In this document: positions 53,400 through 60,409 of the stretch, in pieces
Layout of the letters: each line of letters starts with the position of its first letter
How positions within the stretch are numbered: position 1 is the first letter of the stretch
Assembly (NCBI RefSeq): GCF_003048875.2
Contig: NZ_CP049264.1
Span: 1,302,001-1,366,000 of the forward strand
Length of the DNA: 64,000 nt
Direction: 5' to 3'
Source of the DNA: Campylobacter concisus
GTDB taxonomy: Bacteria; Campylobacterota; Campylobacteria; Campylobacterales; Campylobacteraceae
Translations under genes and position numbers: made by a program
The notes under the pieces: generated by a model
Told to the model about the DNA's origin: nothing
Databases searched by the model: none
The model's input: only the letters and a program-made list of their open reading frames with translations

Positions 53400-54133
53400 G
53401 ATAGCGACCAAAGTAGCGCAACAACGCCAAATAAATAGCCATCTATCCTATCAAGCATGCCGCCGTGACCTGGAAAAAGCGAACCGCTGTCTTTGACGCC
53501 GCAAAGTCTTTTTAGATAGCTCTCAAAGAGATCTCCCCAGACCGCAAAGACGCAGACTAAGAAGCTTGAAAATAAAATTTGAAAAAAGCCTTTTGATACG
53601 AAATCTCCAACTATGCAGCCTATGCAGCCAACTACCGTGCCTAGTATCACGCCGCCAACTGCACCTTCGATGGTCTTGTTTGGTGAGCTTGGGCTAAATG
53701 GGTGCTTACCAAAGGCTTTGCCAATAAAAAATGCGCCACTATCGCTCGCAACTACGCTTAAGATAAGCCATACAAGGTACTCAATCCCATATTGTAATAA
53801 AAGCATCCACATCATAAGAATAGGTATAGTAGGATAGATGAACGGTGCCACTATCTTTAAGTTTTCATTTTTTTGATAAGCTAAAACAGAAGCAACAAAC
53901 ATAACTGCTACTATTGATAAAAAGATCGGATCAGTAAAAGGTAAAAATCCATAAATAATAAGCGCTGCATAGGTTAATTTTTTATTTTTTATGCCATAAA
54001 GATCTAATGATTCTTTAAATGCGAAACAATAAACGACGCCAAGTAATGTGTAATTTAAATAAGGATTGTTTGTATATACAATAATTAAAAATAAGGCAAA
54101 CAACAAAACGCCAGTGATTATGCGTGATCGCAT
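53393..54133 (-). CDS. cdsA: phosphatidate cytidylyltransferase
   Basis: Makes CDP-diacylglycerol for phospholipids. 246 residues, about eight membrane segments, and the full signature near the C-terminus: GDLFESYLKRLCGVKDSGSLFPGHGGMLDRIDGYLF. First gene of the run cdsA-dxr-permease-pgp1-tsaD, all overlapping, so one operon. The start codon at 54131-54133 has AAGGAG upstream. Confidence 0.96.
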   Translation of the reverse strand: MRSRIITGVLLFALFLIIVYTNNPYLNYTLLGVVYCFAFKESLDLYGIKNKKLTYAALIIYGFLPFTDPIFLSIVAVMFVASVLAYQKNENLKIVAPFIYPTIPILMMWMLLLQYGIEYLVWLILSVVASDSGAFFIGKAFGKHPFSPSSPNKTIEGAVGGVILGTVVGCIGCIVGDFVSKGFFQILFSSFLVCVFAVWGDLFESYLKRLCGVKDSGSLFPGHGGMLDRIDGYLFGVVALLWSLSW

Positions 54134-54286
54134 ACTTTCTCCTTAAAATCGTTATTTTGCCGTAATTATAACACTTAAAAGTTAGACGGCGTTTATAAGA
54201 GTGAAATTTGGTTTAAAATGTGTTTGAAAATTTGATACGAGTGCAGAAAGATGTTTGATAGAGCTTTATATTTTCATGTGGTTTAT

Positions 54287-54420
54287 TAAATTTTAAATTT
54301 TATGAGCGAGTAATTTCGGCTCTAAAATTTGAGCTAAGCTGTAAGTGAAGCCAAATTTTAGTAGCCAACTCTTTAGAGTGAATGGAATTTTAAAATTTGA
54401 AAATAGCTTTATTAAATTTA
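54287..54420. repeat. intergenic repeat, copy 1
   Basis: About 130 bp that recur at 54748-54880 and, more diverged, at 54601-54730. Core: GGCTCTAAAATTTG (54319-54332) followed 17-19 bases later by CAAATTTTAG-TAGCC, a stem with one bulged A. After it comes a shared tail with GAGTGAATGGAATTTTAAAATTT and CTTTATTAAATT. Not coding in any frame I can defend. Confidence 0.75.
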
Positions 54421-54505
54421 TAAAAATCTTTTTATTCAATATGGAGGCAAGATGACTTGAATTTTGCTTTGCAGGCTCGCAACTGCAAGGCAGGCACGAA
54501 GCCGT

Positions 54506-54539
54506 CCCCTTATCCCCCTTTTTAAATCCCCCAATCCCC
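54506..54539 (-). other. G-quadruplex motif
   Basis: On the minus strand four G-runs of 4, 5, 5 and 4 (complement of C4 54506-54509, C5 54514-54518, C5 54528-54532, C4 54536-54539) are separated by loops of 4, 9 and 3 bases. Such runs are very rare in this low-GC chromosome. It lies between repeat copies 1 and 2. Just beside it GCATGCA 54556-54562 and TGCATGC 54578-54584 bracket a GTGC/GCAC stem (54566-54577), a strong hairpin. Confidence 0.7.
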
Positions 54540-54600
54540 TCGCACGTTAGAAGTGGCATGCAATGGTGCTGGCGCACTGCATGCGGTTTTGTCAAATTTG

Positions 54601-54730
54601 AGCAAATTTTAAAATTAGAGTTGGCATATCACGGCTCTAAATTTAGTGATAAATGAAGTGCAGCCTAAATTTAGTAGTCTGCTAAGGCGAGTGAGTAAGG
54701 TTTTACAATTTGCAAATTTGCTTTATTAAA
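54601..54730. repeat. intergenic repeat, copy 2 (diverged)
   Basis: Contains GGCTCTAAATTTAG and then CTAAATTTAGTAGTC at the positions where copies 1 and 3 have CTAAAATTTG and CAAATTTTAG; the arms changed together so pairing is kept. The tail GAGTGAGTAAGG-TTTACAATTTGCAAATTTGCTTTATTAAAT matches the tail of the other copies. Confidence 0.6.
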
Positions 54731-54747
54731 TCAAGTAAGGTGTTAAG

Positions 54748-54880
54748 TAAATTTTAAAATTTCATGAGCGAGTAATTTCGGCTCTAAAATTTGAACTAAG
54801 CGATAAGCGAAGCCAAATTTTAGTAGTCAATTCTTGTGAGTGAATGGAATTTTAAAATTTACAAAAAAGCTTTATTGAAT
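54748..54880. repeat. intergenic repeat, copy 3
   Basis: Nearly identical to copy 1 over the block from ATGAGCGAGTAATTTCGGC through GAATGGAATTTTAAAATTT, differing at scattered positions. The stem arms CTAAAATTTG and CAAATTTTAG are unchanged. Together with copies 1 and 2 and the G-rich element it fills the 786-base gap 54134-54919, in which I see no gene. Confidence 0.75.
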
Positions 54881-54919
54881 TTTAAAATTTAAATTTTTAC
54901 ATAAAGCCCAAGCAAATCC

Positions 54920-56026
54920 CTACTCTATCCTGCCTCTTGCCAAAACTGGCACCTTTTCGCAGACCTCATCGCCGCTTACGAGATAGGCGTAGTCATACAA
55001 ATTTACCACCGGACAGATGTGATTTGGATAGATGCGCACGAGATCGCCCACGCGCACGCTTTTTGCAAATTTCTCGTTTAAGATGATCGCATGCTCGTCA
55101 AATAGGCTATCTATCCACACTTCATGCTCCGCGATGAGTCCCATGCCAGGCGTCGTGCAAAAGCCCTCGCTGCGCCTCTCTTTGGTTAGCGCCTTTGCCC
55201 CAGCATCAAGGATCGTGCGGGTCGCAGTCGGTCTTGAGATCACCGTGGCAAGCACACTAGCAGCGTTCATATCAAAGCTACCATAAGCATTTGCCTGCGA
55301 CGCATCCATAAATATATATGTGCCAGGGCGAAGCTCCGTAACGCCTTTTGGTATCTCAAAATCATTTATCAGTGAGGGCGTCGAGCCAATGCTAACAGTA
55401 AAATTTTCATACCCAAACTCACGCGCGATTTCAGCAAATTTTAGCGTCCTCTTGGTTGCCACCCTAAAAATTTGCTCGCACCCACGCTTATCTTTTGCCT
55501 TGTATGAGTGGCCATCATGCGAGAAAACACCACAAAATTCCACGTTTTTACACTCTTTAAAAGCGCTCATCAAAGCTCTAAAATCGCCCTCTTCTATGAC
55601 GCCTGAGCGGTTTTCGCCAACTTCTATCTCGACAAGCAGCCTAGCTATCTCGCCAGCCTCGCCAAAGACCTCATCAATAAGCCTTAAAACGCCCACGTTA
55701 TCGACGCCAAAGCTCACTTTAATGCCAGATATTAAAAGAGCTATGATGCGAGCAAATTTCTGCCTTGTGACGATCTCATTTGCGATGAAGATGTCATTTA
55801 GCCCCTCTTTTGCCATCACTTCAGCCTCGCCCACCTTTGCCACCGTGATGCCCTTTGCGCCGCGCTCTACTTGCAGTTTTGCAAAGTATGGCATCTTGTG
55901 CGTTTTGGTATGTGGTCTTAAGCTTACGTTAAATTTATCAGCATATTTTTGCATTTTGTATAAGTTTTTTAGCACTATTTCCCTGTCTATGAGCAGTGCT
56001 GGGGTGTCTATTTCGGCTATTTTCAT
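54920..56026 (-). CDS. DSD1/D-threonine aldolase-like PLP enzyme
   Basis: 368 residues of the fold III (alanine racemase-like) PLP group. The PLP lysine is in RPHTKTHKMPYFAKLQ (about 38-53); a metal-binding C-terminal His/Cys pair fits IYPNHICPVVNLYD. Relatives are D-serine/D-threonine deaminases or aldolases; the substrate is not evident. It stands alone between the repeat island and the TorA/BisA-type gene. Confidence 0.85.
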   Translation of the reverse strand: MKIAEIDTPALLIDREIVLKNLYKMQKYADKFNVSLRPHTKTHKMPYFAKLQVERGAKGITVAKVGEAEVMAKEGLNDIFIANEIVTRQKFARIIALLISGIKVSFGVDNVGVLRLIDEVFGEAGEIARLLVEIEVGENRSGVIEEGDFRALMSAFKECKNVEFCGVFSHDGHSYKAKDKRGCEQIFRVATKRTLKFAEIAREFGYENFTVSIGSTPSLINDFEIPKGVTELRPGTYIFMDASQANAYGSFDMNAASVLATVISRPTATRTILDAGAKALTKERRSEGFCTTPGMGLIAEHEVWIDSLFDEHAIILNEKFAKSVRVGDLVRIYPNHICPVVNLYDYAYLVSGDEVCEKVPVLARGRIE

Positions 56027-56088
56027 GAGCTATCCTTTCTTTTTTCTTAGATTTTAACTCTAATTATTTAAAAAAGGATAGCTTTTAG

Positions 56089-56108
56089 CACTTTAAATTT
56101 TTAAAGTG
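56089..56108 (-). terminator. hairpin after the TorA/BisA-type gene
   Basis: CACTTTAA 56089-56096 pairs with TTAAAGTG 56101-56108 around a four-base loop, seven bases from the stop at 56115. The minus strand continues CTAAAAGC, a weak U-tract. Confidence 0.45.
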
Positions 56109-56114
56109 TTACTT

Positions 56115-58568
56115 TTAGGCCTTTCTTGCGGCGATCTTTGGTGCGTCAAACGCCCTGACACGTTTTGGCGTGCCCTTAAATTTCTCGATCTCGACAAGGC
56201 TCGTGTGAGCGGTGTTGCTCTGGCTCATCTTGCTTGATGGCACGTCTTTTGTGAGCACGTTTAAATTTCCATGCAAGCAAAGGCTCTTCTCGCCTGGCAC
56301 ATCTGGGTCGTACCAAGCGCCCTCGCTCACGATGACGACGTTTTGCGGCACGTCCTCGGTCACAAATGCACCGCACAAAATTTCGCCCCTGTCGTTGTAA
56401 ATTTTCACCACGTCGCCCATTTTTATCCCTCTAGCCTCGGCTGTTTTTGGGTTTATGAGCACTGGCTCGCGCTCTGCGATCTCGTTAAAATGGCGAAGAA
56501 CAGAGTTATTTAGCTGCGAGTGAAGTCTAAATTTAGAGTGCGCGCCGCTGATGGCGATAGGGTATTTTTTATTTTTTGCGCCCAGCCACTCAAAGGGCTC
56601 AAGCCACGTCGCATGCGGTGGGCAGTCATCGTAGCCAAAGCCAGCGACCGTTTCAGAGTAAATTTCTATCTTGCCAGATGGCGTTTTTAGCGGATTTGCC
56701 ACTGGGTCGTCGCGGAATTTCTTATAGTTTGTAAAGTAGCGTTTTTTCTCATCGACCTTGTCAAATCTAAAGTATCCCTTCTGCCAAAACTCATCAAAGC
56801 TTGGCATGCTCTCATACCCAAGCCCAGCAGCCTTTTTAACGGCATCTTCGTAAATTTCTTTGACCCACTCTAGCTCGCTTTTGCCCTCGCTAAATGCCTC
56901 TTCTCTGCCCCACTCTTTTGCGATGAGCCTTGCGATCTCGAAGTCGCTCTTGCTCTCGCCAAATGGTGCGACGAGTGGCTTAATGGCAAAGAGATACTCG
57001 TTAGTCGAGTTTGCCATCTCGATGTCCGTTCGCTCGCACTCAAGCGCAGCTGGCAGGACGATGTCGCTTAGTTTTGCCGTGCTCGTCCAAAATGGCTCGC
57101 AAGTGATGATCGCTTGCACTTTTTGCATAGCTTTTATCACTCTGTTGGTCTCTGGATGCCTTGTAAATGTCGAGCCGTTGGCATTAAACATCACTCTGAT
57201 CTTTGGTAGCTTGTAGCTCTTGCCATTTCTAGTTATCTCTTTGCCAGGGCTTAAAAGCGCGTCTATGAGCCTTGAGTTTGGTAGCTCATAGCCCTTAGTC
57301 TTTGGCACAAGGCCACTATCAATGAATTTTTGTGGCACCTTCGTCTCAAAAGCCGCTAGTTTAGGCGCTATGAAGCTCTCGTCAGCATTTTTGTGCATGC
57401 CGTCATTTGTGACAAAGCCACAACCCTCTTTGCCGATGTGTCTAAGCATCGCATTTAGCGTCACAAGTGCCCAGTAGGCCATCTCGCCGTGATCTTGCCT
57501 TTGGATGGCGTAGCCACTAACTATGACCGAGTCGTTTTTAGCTAGGTCCTCGCTAAATTTCGCCAGCTCTTGCTCACTCACGCCACAAATTTTGCTTGCC
57601 CAAGCTAGGTTTTTATTGACCCCGTCTTTTGTGCCAAGCATGTACTCTTTAAATTTATCAAAGCCAACGGTGTATTTTTCTATAAATTCTTTGCTATAAA
57701 GCCCCTTTTCAAAAAGGTAGTTGCACATGCCTATCATCATCGCCGTATCGGTGCAAGGCACGACTTCAAGGTACTTTGCGCCAAAATATCTTGCGCTTTC
57801 GTTGTGATAAACATCGACGCTATAAATTTTCATCTCGCCGCTCTCGCCCTTTTTTCTGATCTCATCGTAGTATTTGTATGAGTTGTGAAGCGGCACGCCA
57901 ATGGCGATCTTGTTTGAAACGACTGGGTTTGTGCCCCAAAATACGATCGTTTTGGCATTTTTTAAGATAGCCTCCCACTTTGTTGGCGCGAGTGTTGGAT
58001 CGATCGAGCCAGTGACGTGAGGCAAAATGACAGTTGCTGCGCCGTATGAGTAGCCACCAAGCTCATTTACATAGCCGCCAAGCACGTTAAGTAGCCTCTT
58101 TGCGGTCTTTTGGCTGTGGCCGACTTTACCAAGGCTACCCCACTGATAAACCTGTCCGTATATCGCCTCAGCGCCGTATTTATCAAAATTTTCTTTTAAA
58201 ATTTTCGCACTTAGTTTTATCGCCTCATCCCAGCTCACGCGCACAAACTCCTCTTTGCCACGAAGCTCTGGCTTTGGGTTGTTTGGGTCAGCCAGAAAGC
58301 TCTTTCTAACAAATGGATATTTTACACGGCTTTCATTTTGGATATGATCAAGAAGTGCGTTGTTTAGCTCATTTGGGCACGCATCACCCTCAAATGGCTC
58401 AGTCTCTACAACGCGGCCTGCGATAGTTCTTACATAAAATGGGCCAAATTTGTTTGCACTTAGCCCGCTTTGCTTGTCAAAAAGCGCCTGAGCTGCTCCG
58501 TCAAGTTCTTTTGCTTGAAGGCTTGCTGCGCTTAAGGCACCAAGCTTTAAAAAGTCTCGTCTTTTCAT
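56115..58568 (-). CDS. periplasmic molybdopterin oxidoreductase, TMAO/DMSO/biotin sulfoxide reductase (TorA/BisC) family
   Basis: 817 residues. Tat signal MKRRDFLKLGALSAASLQA. No N-terminal Fe-S cysteines, as in TorA/BisC. The molybdenum serine lies in GGYSYGAATVILPHVTG (about residue 180). Other family segments: YGQVYQWGSLGKVGHSQKTAKRLLNVLGG and SQLNNSVLRHFNEIAEREP. A C. concisus protein called BisA is reported to reduce S- and N-oxides and repair methionine sulfoxide; this is probably its ortholog, but I cannot confirm. No cytochrome partner is adjacent. A divergent small monooxygenase gene shares the 153-base upstream region. Confidence 0.88.
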   Translation of the reverse strand: MKRRDFLKLGALSAASLQAKELDGAAQALFDKQSGLSANKFGPFYVRTIAGRVVETEPFEGDACPNELNNALLDHIQNESRVKYPFVRKSFLADPNNPKPELRGKEEFVRVSWDEAIKLSAKILKENFDKYGAEAIYGQVYQWGSLGKVGHSQKTAKRLLNVLGGYVNELGGYSYGAATVILPHVTGSIDPTLAPTKWEAILKNAKTIVFWGTNPVVSNKIAIGVPLHNSYKYYDEIRKKGESGEMKIYSVDVYHNESARYFGAKYLEVVPCTDTAMMIGMCNYLFEKGLYSKEFIEKYTVGFDKFKEYMLGTKDGVNKNLAWASKICGVSEQELAKFSEDLAKNDSVIVSGYAIQRQDHGEMAYWALVTLNAMLRHIGKEGCGFVTNDGMHKNADESFIAPKLAAFETKVPQKFIDSGLVPKTKGYELPNSRLIDALLSPGKEITRNGKSYKLPKIRVMFNANGSTFTRHPETNRVIKAMQKVQAIITCEPFWTSTAKLSDIVLPAALECERTDIEMANSTNEYLFAIKPLVAPFGESKSDFEIARLIAKEWGREEAFSEGKSELEWVKEIYEDAVKKAAGLGYESMPSFDEFWQKGYFRFDKVDEKKRYFTNYKKFRDDPVANPLKTPSGKIEIYSETVAGFGYDDCPPHATWLEPFEWLGAKNKKYPIAISGAHSKFRLHSQLNNSVLRHFNEIAEREPVLINPKTAEARGIKMGDVVKIYNDRGEILCGAFVTEDVPQNVVIVSEGAWYDPDVPGEKSLCLHGNLNVLTKDVPSSKMSQSNTAHTSLVEIEKFKGTPKRVRAFDAPKIAARKA

Positions 58569-58663
58569 TTTTTCTCCGATATTTGGTTAAATTTGTTTGG
58601 TTTTATGAGTTATAAATTTACTATTTTGTATCATCTTGTCATGAAAAGGCCTTGTAATGTAAT

Positions 58664-58677
58664 ACGCAAACTTGCGT
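58664..58677. promoter_or_regulatory. palindrome in the bisA-type/monooxygenase divergent region
   Basis: ACGCAA-AC-TTGCGT is a perfect palindrome; TTGCGT appears again ten bases later (58686-58691), making a second, nested inverted repeat with AATACGCAA. It lies 45 bases before the monooxygenase start, where a regulator would act. No protein is known to me for this site. Confidence 0.45.
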
Positions 58678-58721
58678 CTAAATTGCGTTATTTTAGCCAA
58701 AAAATATTAAAGGATAGACAA

Positions 58722-59015
58722 ATGGTAGGATTTTATGTAAATGTAAAGTTAAAAGCTGGATGTGAGGCGAAATTTGAAGAAATTTTAAAAGAGATCGTGC
58801 CAGCTTCAAGAAAAGACAAAGGCTGCATAAGCTATGAGTGCGGCGTAGTTGCGGGCACTAAAAGCGAATACTGCTTTATGGAGAGCTGGGAAAATTTAGA
58901 GAGCCAAAAAGAGCACATGAAGAGCGCTCACATGGTGAAAAACGCAGCTACACTTGAGGCTTGCAAAGAGAGCCAAGAGGTAAAAATAATAAATTTTGTA
59001 AGCACAAAGGAATAA
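58722..59015 (+). CDS. antibiotic biosynthesis monooxygenase (ABM) domain protein
   Basis: 97 residues, a ferredoxin-like fold of the YgiN/ABM family: VNVKLKAGCEAKFEEILKEIVPASRKDKGCISYECGV then YCFMESWENLESQKEHMKS. Relatives are quinol monooxygenases or haem/flavin-free oxygenases; the substrate is unknown. I set the start at ATG 58722 because AAAGGA is seven bases upstream; longer in-frame starts have no similarity. It diverges from the TorA/BisA-type gene. Confidence 0.85.
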   Translation: MVGFYVNVKLKAGCEAKFEEILKEIVPASRKDKGCISYECGVVAGTKSEYCFMESWENLESQKEHMKSAHMVKNAATLEACKESQEVKIINFVSTKE

Positions 59016-59047
59016 TATTTGCTTAAAAAGGGGCAAAATTTAGAAAA

Positions 59048-59269
59048 ATGAGCGAAGAAAAAATGCTTGAGATGATAAACGCGACTGCCGATATTATGTT
59101 TATGGCTATACTTAGAGGGCGTGTGAGCCTTGAAGCCTGTAAAAAGGATAAGGAGTTCATCGACGCTCTAAGAGAAGAGCTACTTAGCAAAAACCCAAAC
59201 AAGCTCAAAGTCGCGCAAGACTCGCACCAGATGATCGCCATTTTCGAAAAATACCGCAATAAAAAATAA
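59048..59269 (+). CDS. small hypothetical protein
   Basis: 73 residues, helical and charged (MSEEKMLEMINATADIMFMAILRGRVSLEACKK...). No signal or membrane segment. No family recognised. It starts 32 bases after the monooxygenase stop, with AAAAGGGG about 18 bases before the ATG, a loose spacing. Codon use resembles its neighbours, so it is likely a real gene, possibly cotranscribed with the ABM gene. Confidence 0.6.
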   Translation: MSEEKMLEMINATADIMFMAILRGRVSLEACKKDKEFIDALREELLSKNPNKLKVAQDSHQMIAIFEKYRNKK

Positions 59270-59320
59270 TCCAACTTAAAATTTAAATCCATTTGCCGAT
59301 ATTGTGTTAAAGGATTTGAC

Positions 59321-60223
59321 ATGATAAACGCACTAAATGGACTTAATCAAAGCTTTAACTATCAAGACGCTTTTAATAAGCAGCCAACGACTATCGCAAA
59401 TTTAGGCAAAGTAAAAATTTCTCCCAATGCCCTAGACATCAAGCATCTATCGCTCTCTGGCTACTCGTCAAATGATAAAATTTCTATCTGGGGCAAGATA
59501 AATGGCCTTGATAGCAAGATGGGTAAAGATGAAGTTGCTAGCCTTAAAAATTTCGTTGATAGCACGAAGCTTTGGAGGTTAAATTCCATCCTAACTAGCG
59601 AGAAAAACGGCTTTAGCGTAGATGAATTTAACAAAACTTACAATATATCCGCTAGTGCCACCGACACTATTGGCATCATGATCAATCACAATAATGGCGC
59701 GCTTCATCTAAGCCGTGAAGCTACAAATTTGCTAGATTCTGATCTAAGTATCGACGATTTTAAAGACAAATGGCTGGAATTTACCGCCGAAAGGATACTT
59801 GGCGAGCATGCAAATGTAAAAATTTCTTTTAAAGATGGCGCTCTCTCTTATGAGCAAACATCGGCTAAGAAGCGCATAGAGATCTTAGGTCAAGCGATGC
59901 TACAGCGTGTAAGCTACGCTGATAAAAACAGCAAAGATGAGTTTTTGAAATTTCTAAAAACAAGTTATGAAAAGGGCGAAAATATCGCTGATGTGCTGCA
60001 AAATATCGCTCTTGTACCAGTTAGGGAAGATGGCGATGAAGATATAGAAGAAGAGAAATTTAAGCCTATGCAAGTTACCAAAAAGAGCGTGACCTACACG
60101 GATAAGGATATAAAACGCGAGTTTTTTGAGGAATTTATCAGGCGTGAGGTCGAAAATGGCGCGAGCTTTGATGATCTGGTGCAAAAGCTAAACGAGCTAA
60201 AGCCAAAGGATATACTGGCTTAG
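59321..60223 (+). CDS. hypothetical protein, 300 residues
   Basis: No family recognised. The N-terminus (MINALNGLNQSFNYQDAF) is weakly reminiscent of secreted or flagellar-type proteins, but no signal peptide is visible. The central part has a regular mix of strand and helix (NNGALHLSREATNLLDSDLSIDDFKDKWLEFTAERILGEHANVKI). An acidic stretch REDGDEDIEEEKF occurs near 240, followed by a basic helix-rich C-terminus. AAAGGA lies seven bases before the ATG. Its stop lies just before the small-repeat region at 60245. Confidence 0.65.
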   Translation: MINALNGLNQSFNYQDAFNKQPTTIANLGKVKISPNALDIKHLSLSGYSSNDKISIWGKINGLDSKMGKDEVASLKNFVDSTKLWRLNSILTSEKNGFSVDEFNKTYNISASATDTIGIMINHNNGALHLSREATNLLDSDLSIDDFKDKWLEFTAERILGEHANVKISFKDGALSYEQTSAKKRIEILGQAMLQRVSYADKNSKDEFLKFLKTSYEKGENIADVLQNIALVPVREDGDEDIEEEKFKPMQVTKKSVTYTDKDIKREFFEEFIRREVENGASFDDLVQKLNELKPKDILA

Positions 60224-60244
60224 CTTTAAGTTTAAATTTTGGGA

Positions 60245-60400
60245 CTGGCTTAGCGCGCTAAATTTCAACTCGGGCTTAAATTTAAAGAGCCAGCTTTGCT
60301 CTTTAAAATTCTATTTATATTTAAATTTCTTGAAGCCAGCTTGGCTCCATAAATTTATATTCAGGATTAAATTTAAAAAGCCAGCCAGCCTAGCCCTCCA
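60245..60400. repeat. short degenerate repeats of about 45 bp between convergent genes
   Basis: Units starting near 60245, 60289, 60335 and 60380 share AGCCAGC(TT)-GCTC, a TAAATTT block and a TTAAATTTAAA tail. Each holds a small hairpin: TTAGCGCGCTAA, AAAGAGC-GCTCTTT and AGCCA-TGGCT. They lie between the converging 59321 gene and the M16 gene, where they may stop transcription from both sides. Confidence 0.55.
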
Positions 60401-60409
60401 AAAAAATTT

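Noticed and set aside
54293-54595. 100-residue frame on the minus strand in the repeat island
   Set aside because: It crosses the G-rich element and repeat copy 1, has no good start site and no protein-like composition; more likely non-coding.
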